Assembly: GCA_963931865.1 (NCBI GenBank)
Contig: OZ007518.1
Coordinates: forward strand, 3,620,055 to 3,684,054
From: Axinella damicornis
Taxonomy: Eukaryota > Porifera > Demospongiae > Axinellida > Axinellidae
DNA length: 64,000 nucleotides
Direction: 5' to 3'
Under the pieces are notes generated by a model. That model saw only the letters and a program-made list of their open reading frames with translations. It was not told the origin of the DNA and searched no databases. Of the stretch, positions 52,321-63,106 are shown piece after piece. Position numbers and translations under genes: made by a program. Position 1 is the stretch's first letter. Each line of letters begins with the position of its first letter.

Positions 52321-54178
52321 TCAGTTGATTGATCCGTAAGTGTACACAGGAGTTAGTCTTCTTGTTCCATCATTGACTGTCACTTTGTCTTCTGTGGGCT
52401 CGGCAACTGAGTGCTCTTTTGTAGCTGGTAGAATTGGTTCGTACACCTCTGGGTTAATCATCCGGTCTGGCAGGGAGTCGTTGTTGAACTCAGCCTCCCT
52501 ATCTGGGAATGTGCGCCTGATTGCTTTGAAACGGTGCTTCAAATCTGCGTATTTCCTTTTCATACAGTGAGTGATGCCAATTACAGTGGCCAGTTTGTAG
52601 CAGAGGAAGAAGATCAGTGCCATGTGGGGAACTCCTAACAGCAGTGTCAATACCAGCATACAGCATGTGATATTTACTTTTGCCGGGCGGTACAGAGAAG
52701 TAGGGAATGTGAGTGACAGTATCGCAAGCAACACTAGGGCCAAGATGTCAACAGTGTTCCTATAGTTCAATCTGTACGGCTTCACAATTGCATAGAAAAA
52801 ACAAGCACTTACGAACAATGCACTCCGTACATCAGATGTAGGCCAAGATGACCACATGTGAGGTGAAAACGAGGCCAGAATCAGAATTCTGAGGATGAGG
52901 AAGGTTGAAGAAACCATCCTAAAGTCACGAGTACCATTGGTTCCATCCTTATACTGTCCCTGAAACGATTCAGCAAACATGTGCAGGACATGCCACCTCT
53001 GAAATCCATAACACGAGGCACACTTTCTGAACAGTCTTGTAGGATACACAATGAGAAGAACTGTTGGAAAGAGGATAAAAAACACCAACACGCAAACAGC
53101 TACAGATACAAAGATGGAAAACTCCTGTGTAGTGCATTCCACAGTTGCATCATAATACAAGAAGCACTCAGATCTAACAGGAAGTGAACGGACATTAAAG
53201 GTGTGTAGCAATGTGAAGGATACAAATAAGATTTTGGAAAATGAGAGGAGCAGAAATGTTGTGAATGCATTGATTATTGATGCTTTGGGGTCCCATCTCC
53301 TCCTGAAGTGAACAAAATGTGTGTGGAATGGCTTCCACAGCCAAACAACTGCATGGTCTAAAGTTATTGTCATGGAGTTTTATGCACCCATAAGTGACTA
53401 GAATGAGGCAGATGGGATAGAATGCCACAACATACTCCAGTGCAAGCGCATGAACGGTCTTGATGTTGCTTACACAGAAAGGCGGAATAACAAAACGAAA
53501 GAAGTCTAAGCTCCATATGCTACACAAAACTAGCAACACTTGCAGCACCAAATATGGAAATCCATTTACTTCATTTTCAATGTATATGTGCAACGGTACG
53601 TTCATGCGCATTGTGTACACCATAATTTGACTCATGAACACAAGAGCGCTCAGTGGGGAGGAGGTGGCTCTTATGTGGAAAATGACCACCAGAAAGTACA
53701 ACACAGTCACAGGGAAAAGTTCAAGGAAGTAGTACAAGAGCCATCCATAACCACTTCCCCAGCACTTTCTACAGTCCAGAGTGTATGAGTACAGAGCAAT
53801 GCCATGTCCATCTTTGCACCTACTACAGAATGAACCCTCTCGATTCAGTGACCCACACATGAACTCATTAAGTAAGGAGACATTTTCTGGCAACTGATAG
53901 AAAAGGAGCCGGTCACGCGATATAATATTGAGGTGCATTATGTACGGGCAGGGTCCATAACTTGCCGATTCAGTTGTGCTGTCGTAGGTCATGCAGAAGC
54001 CAATTTGCAATAGAGTGGAATCTGCAACACAGCTGACTTCTTCACTTGGGATGCAAGAGCACCCAGTGCTTGAGCTGTTGTCAGGGATGAACCAGGGAGG
54101 GCAGACATCTCGATGAGCAGCACTCTGTACTATGGCAAGGGACGCCAGGGGCAGCAGACATGACCACATTGCTGTCAT
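52321..54178 (-). pseudogene. Array copy 8: membrane protein gene with one 4-base insertion
   Basis: From ATG at 54178 the frame is good to HDNNFRP, where an extra GCAT (53351-53354) shifts it; the rest (52321-53373) is fully open in the new frame. This single lesion is the only defect. Otherwise leader, Cys-rich ectodomain, hydrophobic segments and tail (VYTYGSIN) are complete. Marks are CSCIPSEEVSC, TLYFLVVIF, NVRSLPVRSEC and VKPYRLN, shared partly with copies 6 and 7. It is recent inactivation or a sequence error; a read covering 53340-53360 would tell. It has module 1 with a TATA-like box at 54423-54429 upstream. Confidence 0.85.
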
Positions 54179-56147
54179 CAATTATCCAGCCCACACTTAA
54201 GGTAGATTTGTAGGTTTGGTATTTGCGTATTTTCCAGTACTAGAAACTGCTAGCTAGCTAGTACTGTCAGGCAGTCTTGTATCTAGTCAGATGTGATTGA
54301 TTTTGTTAAATGTACCCTGGTTTATGTTTTCTGTTTCCTTTCTGTAGTCTAAGGATAACTTTCAAAACTGGAAACACCTATTCAATTGGTCTAGTCACCT
54401 CATAACGTAGAGTGTTTAGTGCTTTTATAACCTTGTGAGGTACCATTGGTGGTGTTAGATAGCTAGCTACAGTCTTTGTGTACTATGGCATAGACACAAA
54501 CAGCTTTAACACTTCTCATCAAGTACGTGTGCATGTTGGTCCACTGTGTATGTGGGAATGCATCACCGTCATGCACTCCTTTCATTACACCAGGCATTAT
54601 ACTCCAGCATGACATAGTCTTTTGGATTGGTATGACATAGCTACTATGTTAAAACTTCTAGTGAGCTTAATTATTGTTCATTTAACAACACAGATCCTTC
54701 TTTCAACATACTTGAAATTAATAAATTGAACTAATGTTGTCTCTGTCATTTTCTGCAGGCTCAGCATATATCTATCCTTTTACAGTGCTGGGCAGTGGTC
54801 AACTCCCCTGGTCTAAAATTGTCAGCTAGTTGCATGCCTTGATGGAAGTTATGTTACACTGTTTGGTGTTTTAGTTTATGGAGGTCAAAAGTACATATTT
54901 GCTATACAAACACCATTTGGGGGAAACTGAATTCCAGTCCAGTCCACGCAGTTCAGTGGACAAAGACACCCATCTAGTTTTTCATCAGGTTTCAAATTAG
55001 CTAACATTCAACCCTCCCTGAAAGAAGAATCTGATACAGTTAACTAAAACATAATGTAAGGTGCTTATAGAATATTACCCTGCAGGCCCCTCTGACTTCA
55101 CATCAGAATGAGGCTAGCTCCAGACTGATAGTACATAGGTCATACACTGTTTATGTATAGCAATACATTGCATCTGCTATTATTCATTTCACAGTTAACG
55201 CTAGCTATAATGTTTTCACAAGGTTATGTTTACATTGCGTATGTTTACATTTTATTATGCATATACCAGGATTCAGTTTCATGAGTGCTTTCTGGAATGC
55301 TATACTCAGAATAGAGGGAAACTTGTAAACAGAACTGGTGAACTGTTGTATTTGGCAGGTGAATCTATATATTGCAAGTGACCCAAAAGGCATGGAATAC
55401 CTAATGTCGGATATGCTGGAAACCAGATAGCTAGTTGGCTAAATCTCTATTATCAGGAGGTAGTATTTCAAAACAAAAATGATTCTAATTACAAAGTTGC
55501 TACCGTAAATCTGATTGCTCCACAAACGTACACATGCAGTTAAGTGTTAACTTTCTTGCTAACTCGACATAGGCTGGTCTGGTAGCTAGAAGTTTGATGA
55601 AAAAGATTATAATTGGGGGTCATACTCCTGCGATGTTGTCCTCAATCTAGTTGGCACAGTATACAAACTCATCCATAGAATCACAAACTACACAGCTAAT
55701 CCACAAATAGTAGTGTATGAGATTTGATGACCTCTGACCTCAAGTGAAGCTCAACTAGAGGAGTATAAGCCACAACTGCATGGTGTAAACTTTCTGGTCC
55801 GACTACCTGTGGACGATCTGACGTCTGAATCACCTCACGCAAAATCCTCCCATAAAGCTCTGCACCTGCTATAGTATACGCGGACTTATATCACGTTTTA
55901 CTAACTTTTACAGCAGGTGCAGGTTGGCAGTTAATCATTCATGACTACATAATACATTGTACCTCAGAGGTATTATCAAAATATTATGTCTGTGCAATAA
56001 ATTTGTTGTACTTGCACAATGCGCTCTTTACAAATGAGGATAGCCTGTAAAAATCAATGCTTATCAGGACATAATAACTTTAACCATGTATAAACCACAA
56101 ATATTTGTCAGGCAAACCTCAGTTTTTATAATGAGGTAGCTATAGAT
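54179..56147. repeat. Spacer between copies 8 and 10 (module 1, middle spacer, spacer T)
   Basis: Block order as at 26627-28676 with small deletions. The stretch at 55205-55393 matches the middle spacer but lacks the GTGAGTCAGC part. No gene is seen. Confidence 0.75.
54423..54429 (-). promoter_or_regulatory. TATA-like box of array copy 8
   Basis: TATAAAA on the minus strand, about 245 bp before the ATG at 54178. Confidence 0.45.
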
Positions 56148-58014
56148 TCAGTTGATTGACCCGTAAGTGTACACAGGAGTTAGCCTTCTAGATCCTTCAT
56201 TGACTGTCACTTTGTCTTCTGTGGGCTCGGCAACTGAGTGCTCTTTTGCAGCTGGTAGAATTGGTTCGTACACCTCTGGGTTAATCATCCGGTCTGGCAG
56301 GGAGTCGTTGTTAAACTCAGCCTCCCTATCTGGGAATGTGCGCCTGATTGCTTTGAAACGGTGCTTCAAATCGGTGTACTTCCTTTTCACACAGTGAGTG
56401 ATGCCAGTTACAGTGGCCAGTTTGTAGCAGAGGAAGCAGATCAGTGCCATGTGGGGAACACCTAACACCAGTGTCAATACCAGTATACACCATGTGATAT
56501 TTACTGTTGCCGGGCGGTACAGTGTAGTAGGGAATATGAGTGACAGTATCGTAAGCAATACTAGGGCCAAGATGTCAACAGTGTTCCTATAGTTCAATCT
56601 GTATGGCCTCACAATTGCATAGAAACAACAAGCACTTACAAAAAACGCACTCCATACATCAGATGTATAGGCCAAGATGACCAATTGTGAGGTGAAAACG
56701 AGGCCAGAATCAGAATTCTGAGGATGAGGAAGGTTGACGAAACCATCCTACAGTCACGAGTACCATTGGTTCCATCCTTGTACTGTCCCTGAAACGATTC
56801 AGCAAACATGTGCAGGACATGCCACCTCTGAAATCCACAACATGAGGCACACATTCTGAACAGTCTTGTAGGATACACAATGAGAAGAACTGTTGGAAAG
56901 AGGATGAAGATTACCAACACGCAAATAGCTACAGATACAAAGATGGAATACTCCTGCGTACTGCATTCCACGGTTGCATCGTAATACAAGAAGCACTCAG
57001 AACTACGAGGAATGGAACGAACATCAAAGGTGTGTAGCAATGTGAAGGATACAAATAAGATTTTGGAAAATGAGAGGAGCAGAAATGTTGTGAACGTGTT
57101 GATTATTGATGCTTTGGGGTCCCATTTCCTCCTGAAGCGAACGAAATGCCTGTGAAATGGCTTCCACAGCCAAACAACTGGTCTAAAGTTATTGTCATGG
57201 AGTTGTATGCAAGTTGCCAACCGTAAGTGACTAGAATGAGGCAGATGGGATAGAATGCCACAACATACTCCAGTGCCAGTGCATGAACAGTCTTGATGTT
57301 GCTTACACAGAAAGGCGGAATAACAAAACGAAAGAAATCTAAGCTCCATATGCTACACAAAACTAGCAATATTTGCAGCACCAAATATGGAAATCAATTT
57401 ACTTCATTTTCAATGTATATGTGCAACGGTACATTCATGCGTATTGTGTACACCATAATCTGACTAATGAACACAAGAGCGCTCAGTGGGGAGGAGGTGG
57501 CTCTTATGTGGAAAATCACCACCAGAAAGTACAACACAGTCACAGGGAAAAGTTCAAGGAAGTAGTACAAGAGCCATCCATAACCACTTCCCCAGCACTT
57601 TCTACAGTCCAGAGTGTACGAGTACAGAGCAATGCCATGACCATCTTTGCACCTACTACAGAATGCACCCTCTCGATTGAGTGACCCACACATGAACTCA
57701 TTAAGTAAGGAGACATTATCTGGCAACTGGTAGAAGAGGAGCCGGTCACGCGGTATAATATTGAGATGCATTATGTACGGGAAGGGTCCATATCTTGTCG
57801 ATTCAGTTGAGCTGTCATAGGTCATGCAGAAGCCAATTTGCAATAGAGTGAGATCTGCAAAACAGCTGACTTCTCCACTTCCAGGGAAGCAAGAGCACCC
57901 AGTGCTTGAGCTGTTGTCAGGGATGAACCAGGGAGGGCAGACATCTCGATGAGCAGCACTCTGCACTATGACAAGGAAGACTGGGAACAGCAAGCACAAC
58001 CGCATTGGTGTCAT
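56148..58014 (-). pseudogene. Array copy 10: membrane protein gene with nonsense and two frameshifts
   Basis: ATG at 58014 with the MTPMRLCLLFPVF leader. A G-to-T type change makes TGA at 57394-57396 right after HIYIENEVN. An 8-bp insertion at about 57211 (LVTYG region) and a 2-bp insertion at about 56667 (SSWPTSD region) shift the frame. The remainder matches copies 1 and 2 very closely, so the damage is young relative to its last conversion. The upstream module is type 2, interrupted by the TTAA element at 58133. I keep number 9 for the ectodomain fragment at 26201. Confidence 0.9.
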
Positions 58015-59160
58015 CTCTTGTCAATGCAATAATTGTAGATATGTATAGGATGGACATCAGCGAAATCTCCACTAATACTTAGAATATATCTACACCTGCA
58101 CTGGTAATAGAAGTGATATCAGAGCATATTAACCCTTTAACCACCGAATTCTTCCCACCAAGACAACACATTTTCATGCATTCAGCGCACACCACTTTCG
58201 TAGGTACTCCTCTCCCACAGCATTCGCTCCTCAGCGGCCAAACTTGGTGGGGCCCGCACACATGGAGAGACCCCTCTGGCAATACCGTTAATGATATTCA
58301 TGACCCCCCACAAGGCCAGCTATCGGAGGTCAAAGGTGGATGTCAGCCGGATTTTCGCCAAGCATTTCCCTAAACTTGGGCCAGATCTGACTGATGGCAC
58401 ACCTTACACCACCAATTTGCAGGTTTTCTTGAGGCCCTGGGTGGGGTCTATGAATATCATTAGAATCAAAAAATTCTCGGGTCAATGAATCTCATTAAAA
58501 TCAAAAAACACCCACGACAGGCCGAAGGGGGGGCTGCCGCCCCCCCTTCGAAACCCCCCCGCTTGTATGTTTAGTGGGGGAGGCACGCCGAAATCTGACC
58601 AAATTTTTGAGTTCGTGCCTTAAAGTCGTCCCTAGGCCCTCTGAAGACTTTTTGGTCTCTTTTTGGACTGGCGAGAAGCCCTACAAGTGCATAGGGTCTA
58701 AATGACGCCTATAGACGTCAATGGGGCTTAAAGGGTTAAAGGTGCACTCGGCACTTTCAGGGGTGCATATGTAATTATGAAAATGAAAACGTACCCTGGA
58801 ATTTGCAAGTTTTGTTTGATAGTTTCGATTTCCTTTCTGTAGAATCACTTTCAAAATGGCAACTAATGTTCATTAATTTTGGTCACCTCGTTTGTTGGAG
58901 TGTTCTTTCACCTTGTGTGTATGGGTGGTTTCGATGCAGCCGTTGTGAATGTGATTTGGGTCTTGAATACACATTCATCAAGTTTAAGCACGTCAGTCCA
59001 GTTTCATGGCATTGTGTATGTATATAGTAGTATAGAGAATGTGCGCATGTCAGCATCGTCTCCATTCTGGTATTATACTCCAGCATGCATGAATGTCTGT
59101 TTTGTTTGGGCTGACATACATGCTACCTTACACTTCTAGTGAGCCTATACCTTTCACTGG
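58015..59160. repeat. 5' module type 2 of copy 10, split by a TTAA element
   Basis: 58015-58132 and 58740-59070 together equal the module at 25775-26210. At about 59070 it passes into DNA like the end of module 1 (TATACTCCAGCATGCAT) in place of an ectodomain fragment. This is the right border of the array. Confidence 0.8.
58133..58735. mobile_element. 603-bp piggyBac-like element with TTAA duplication
   Basis: CCCTTTAACC at the left and GGCTTAAAGGG at the right, flanked by TTAA (58129-58132, 58736-58739). CCC ends and a TTAA target are characteristic of piggyBac. The empty site is at 25880-25900 (ATATTAAGGTGCAC). It has no transposase. It contains a strong GC hairpin (CGAAGGGGGGGC / GCCCCCCCTTCG, about 58524-58553) and the TGAATATCATTAG motif seen in the 1554-bp TTAA element. 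Confidence 0.9.
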
Positions 59161-60316
59161 TAAGATTTCTCAGTATAGTTGATTCATAGCCATTAATGTC
59201 TTGCTATTATATACACTGACATATAGCTGTATGTGGCAAAAATCTAGTGAGTTGCTTAATGAATAAACTTTCAAGTGATCACTAAAATCCCTTGAAAATA
59301 ATAGCCTCGCATGCATGAAGGATTGATTTCCATGTAAATACTTATAACAAAAGTAGTGAGGTGTACCCTGAGGATTTTGTTACATAGACAAGCAGACAAT
59401 ACTGCAGTGCATTTTTGTCCATCTATTTACTGATAGTTACTAAGTATCGCATTTATCAGCACAAAATTACAACCAAACAATGAAAGTTAATCCTCTCACC
59501 GTTATAGGCCACTTTGGTACCATAGAAAAATAGAGAAAATGTATACTTTATATTAACACCTAATTAATATAAAGGAGTGATATAAATGTATATGAGCCTC
59601 CTGGAAGTGGGAATCTGACAGAGAAAGGGTTAACAATTTAAAGCGATACTTTATGCATAAGGGTAGCCTCGTACCCAGGCCCACACGCGGAACGCGGAAG
59701 AGGGCCTGGTGATACTTGGCGAAATTCCCGTATGTGCACAGTCAGCATAACTGCGTAGCGATTACATTCCTTACTTGGATGCATTCGAAATCACGCGGAA
59801 GGTAGCTGTTGGTGATGGCTAAGTAGAAAGTCCTTGCCAAGGATCGACCAGAGGTGAGTCTTGAAGGCTAGAACAGCGCGGGGTAAAGAATGTAATTACT
59901 ATGCAATAATTGACAATGGACGAACGTGATTCGCCTATATATACCAGAAATCAAGACTGCTGAGCTCAGCACATACGGGAATTTTGCCAAGTGTCACCAG
60001 GCCCACTTCCGCGTTTCGCGTGTGGGCCTGGGAACGAGGCTAAACTAAGGGTGCAATCACAAGCATCTTTTAAACTGGTCCATACAACGTGATTTGATTC
60101 TAGTGATTGCAGTGGATACAAAAATGGCAATACTAAGGCTAATTGAGAATGCACCCAAAAAACAGCAGCAGCAACAAGGAAAGAGTACAATACAGCACAT
60201 TGGAGTCACTGTGACGGTCAGTACCATGCAACCATAATGCTTAAAAGAGTGGAGGGTGGTTGCATCACACTTCCACAAATGTGTTAGCTAATTAGCTAGC
60301 TGTTGAAAGTAAAGGT
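59161..60316. other. Intergenic region with one inverted-repeat element
   Basis: 59161-59660 is AT-rich with no feature I can name. The element at 59664-60042 is listed separately. 60043-60316 is the 3' flank of the TRAF-like gene. Confidence 0.5.
59664..60042. mobile_element. 379-bp TAGCCTC..GAGGCTA element
   Basis: The arms are about 75 bp: TAGCCTCGTACCCAGGCCCA to GGCGAAATTCCCGTATGTGC pairs with GCACATACGGGAATTTTGCC to GGGCCTGGGAACGAGGCTA. It is flanked by ATAAGGG and CTAAGGG, a possible imperfect duplication. It is the longest member of this family in the window. No coding capacity. Confidence 0.9.
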
Positions 60317-61811
60317 TTACAAGTTTAAACTATCAGGTCCGGTAGGCATTACAAGAGGATCGAGTTTCACCCTGAAGTATATGGTGTCATTCTTAACAAA
60401 TGACGAATCGTTTAGAATGTGCAGCTTGGCGAATTCCGGGAATCCAGAAGCGATGTTGAATGTGCCCTTTGGCTTCTGGAAGCTGCTGCTTTCAGGATTG
60501 GGGATAAACTTACGCATAATTGCAGCCTCTGCACTCAGTGGGTTATTTTGATTGATGAGAGAGAGTGTGACATGATGACGAAATGGCCACGATAGGATGT
60601 CATCGTACTCAGATTTCATTAGTACGATGAACAGTGAAATATGAGTGCCTTTCCCGGATCCATCTCCGTAGAGATAAGCCCTCAAGCATAATCGATACCC
60701 GTGAGTGCTGGTGTAGAAAGGAGGGCTGTAGAGGGACGTCGTTTTTCCGATTCGAGCCTCACGATATCGCCGACCCAACTCATTCACCTTCCAGACATAG
60801 ACCCCAGTACATGACTTCACCTCAAGAATCTCAATCTTCAGGTTCATTTCTTCCAGGATGGATTCGTACCTTGGAACCACTTGCGAGAGATGGTCCACGG
60901 AGGTATTCATTTGCGAGAGGGTACCCTTGTGCTGCTCTACATCTGCAACCAGCTGCGTCACAATTTCATTCAGCTGTTTAACCTGTGACAGTATGACATA
61001 ATTATTAAAGACAGGGAATGATCATCTTCATACACTGACACTTTCACACGTGATCAGATATTTTCCCCTCCGTACCTGCAAAGTGCAAGCAATCAAATAC
61101 TGGAGGTTACAAAGGCCAGGGATCGGAATGAAGCAACTGCCATGGTATTATCATGCTCGACCACTAGCTACGGTATGGCTTAGAATTTAGTTATGGTGAC
61201 AAAGATTGGCACATTTTTCACTCTGAGAGGGAGGTAGACACATGCATGGGGGACGGTGCCAAATTGGATGACCTGTCATCATGCAGCATCCTGAACTATG
61301 AGTGGCATTGATGCTGCCTTGTGAACACTCTGGCCTCTGGAACACTCTGGACATTACAAGAAAGGGCCTCAATAGCCTTCGTTTGGCACCGCCCCCAGTA
61401 TGTCTACCATCTGTCTATCTGCATGTGTGTGACCAGATCTCCCTCGCCTTCTCCCCCCGTATTGCATATGCAAGCGATCAAAGACTGGAGGTGATGAAGA
61501 CCTGCATGGGATTCTGGGAACCAGGCTACCACCAGCATGTACAATAGATTTGATAGCTACCATTTGAGTTCACCTAGTTACATGCAGGAGCCCATAGCTC
61601 ATAAGCTTCTGCTACATGTAATGCTGTCTTCAATCATCTGAAGTGCCATATTTGGCAATAGTGTTTTGTCAACACTTAGCAGTAGCTATAGCTACATCAA
61701 GTAGCTACCCATTCATACCTGAGATCTCAATTGTACATCCCCAGAAGCCAATGGTTTAGCTGCAGTCAACTCTCCACTGCCTCCCACCAATTGTGAGCCT
61801 GAGTCATGTAC
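60317..61811 (-). CDS. TRAF-like protein, coiled coil plus MATH domain (exons 61719-61811, 60317-60982)
   Basis: The last exon 60317-60982 (after a CTGTCACAG acceptor) encodes VKQLNEIVTQLVADVEQ, a heptad coiled coil, then a TRAF-C/MATH domain: GVYVWKVNELGRRYREARIG, YSPPFYTSTHGYRLCLRAYL, GKGTHISLFIVLMKSEYDDI, WPFRHHVTLSLINQ and GFPEFAKLHIL with the closing NDTIYFRVKL. The stop is at 60317. Exon 61719-61811 (VHDSGSQLVGG to DVQLRSQ, 31 codons) has matching phase 0 and good GT/AG signals. TRAF proteins trimerise through the coil and bind receptor tails through the MATH domain to relay immune or stress signals. RING and zinc-finger exons, usual for TRAFs, are not found here and may lie beyond 62000 or be absent. 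Confidence 0.8.
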
Positions 61812-62710
61812 CTGTGTTATTGACAAGGGTATGCGAGATGTTCCATGATTGTGTGTGGACAACATAGAGCTCATATAGCTTGGTCTATACACTTTTCCCA
61901 TGGCAACATTAACCACAACTACCGTTGGCAGTTGATGCCTGCTATGTATACATGTGGGTGCTCGGAACATCGTGCATGTGCAATATAATGTCTCGCACAT
62001 GCACGTGTTGAAGATGGTGACTGATAATGTTGTGTCAGTAATTTAACGTGCGTAAACCCAAGGCAGTAAGTCCCACATGCATGGCTTGAACGCTGATGCC
62101 AACGGTGAAGTAAACTACGTACAGATTGTCCTATAGCTGTTTGTACGACTTGTGGCAAGGCCGTTTCATCAAAAGGTGTTTATCGTGATAATAGTGACAG
62201 CTGAACATTGATCCTCCAAGCAGCACTTCTTCATAAAGCTGGATGCTCCTTTGCCACCGTTGGGAAATCATGCATACACTTCTGGAACATGACAGCTGCA
62301 GAGAAGACTCTCCCAGCCAGCTTCATACAGCAAGGAGCAACGTTTGTGTTTTGTAATCCCTTGATTGCATGGCTAATAAGCTGCACCTTAGATGTAGCTA
62401 CTTAGTCTAATCCAAGGACTTCTTGTAAGGACCGCACTGTAAGTGTTTACACAACCGCGAATATCAAATGAAGGCCAGCTCTCAAGTGCTGGCTACTTTG
62501 ACATTCAGCATGCAAATATGTCCTTCAGCCAAGCTTGTGAGAATGCAACTCGTGAACTACTGTTTTCTGTTCCAGCTACATACATTGGTTGTACCTCAAT
62601 TTGGCTAGCACCATGGGATCTGTCTTCTTCCACCTCAGGGATGGTGTTACAGTGCAGCTGTTGAATGTAATAAGAAGTCCCTCCTTATATGTAGCAATAC
62701 AGCTAATGGA
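61812..62710. other. Upstream of the TRAF-like exons; no further exon recognised
   Basis: I searched both strands for RING or TRAF zinc-finger Cys/His spacing and saw none. Frames at 61919-62158 (minus) and 62443-62664 (plus) have no domain signature. Confidence 0.4.
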
Positions 62711-63106
62711 CCATTTTCCACTGATTTCACTTCCTGTGTACTGATCATTGCTGCACTGCCCTGAATTTCACCTAGAATGTACTATATGAGGTAGCTACTT
62801 AGATCATATCTCAAGTTTGAGTGCTTTAGTTCGTTGGGTACAGGAGTTACGAGCTAGAGAAATTTGTCCATTTCCCATAGAGAATCTATTGGGGGGGGGG
62901 GGGGAGGGGGGGTGGCTAATACATTCTCTATGGGAAATGGACAAAATTCACTGGTACGTAACTCTAGTAGGAAGACAACAAGCAAATGCACTCAATCTTG
63001 AGATATCATCTAAGTATCTCATACAGTATATATTCTAGGTGAAATCAGAGCAATCCAGCAATGCCGATTAATTAGTACACAGGAAGTGACATCACGTGGA
63101 AAATGG
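62711..63106. mobile_element. 396-bp foldback element
   Basis: Arms of about 180 bp: CCATTTTCCAC and CACTTCCTGTGTACT on the left pair with AGTACACAGGAAGTG and GTGGAAAATGG on the right, and inner arms include TGTCCATTTCCCATAGAGAAT and its complement. The loop is a poly-G tract (about 62890-62912). No coding capacity or clear target duplication. Confidence 0.9.

Noticed and set aside
27842..56000. Recurrent spacer T frame around QTSD.PQVVG.ESLHHAV
   Set aside because: A stop (42870 region) or a lost base (28310 region) breaks it in sister spacers, so it is not under coding constraint.
28696..57684. Recurrent plus-strand frames (65-103 codons) inside array genes
   Set aside because: They are antisense shadows of the conserved minus-strand coding sequence and recur at the same offset in each copy, including pseudogenes.
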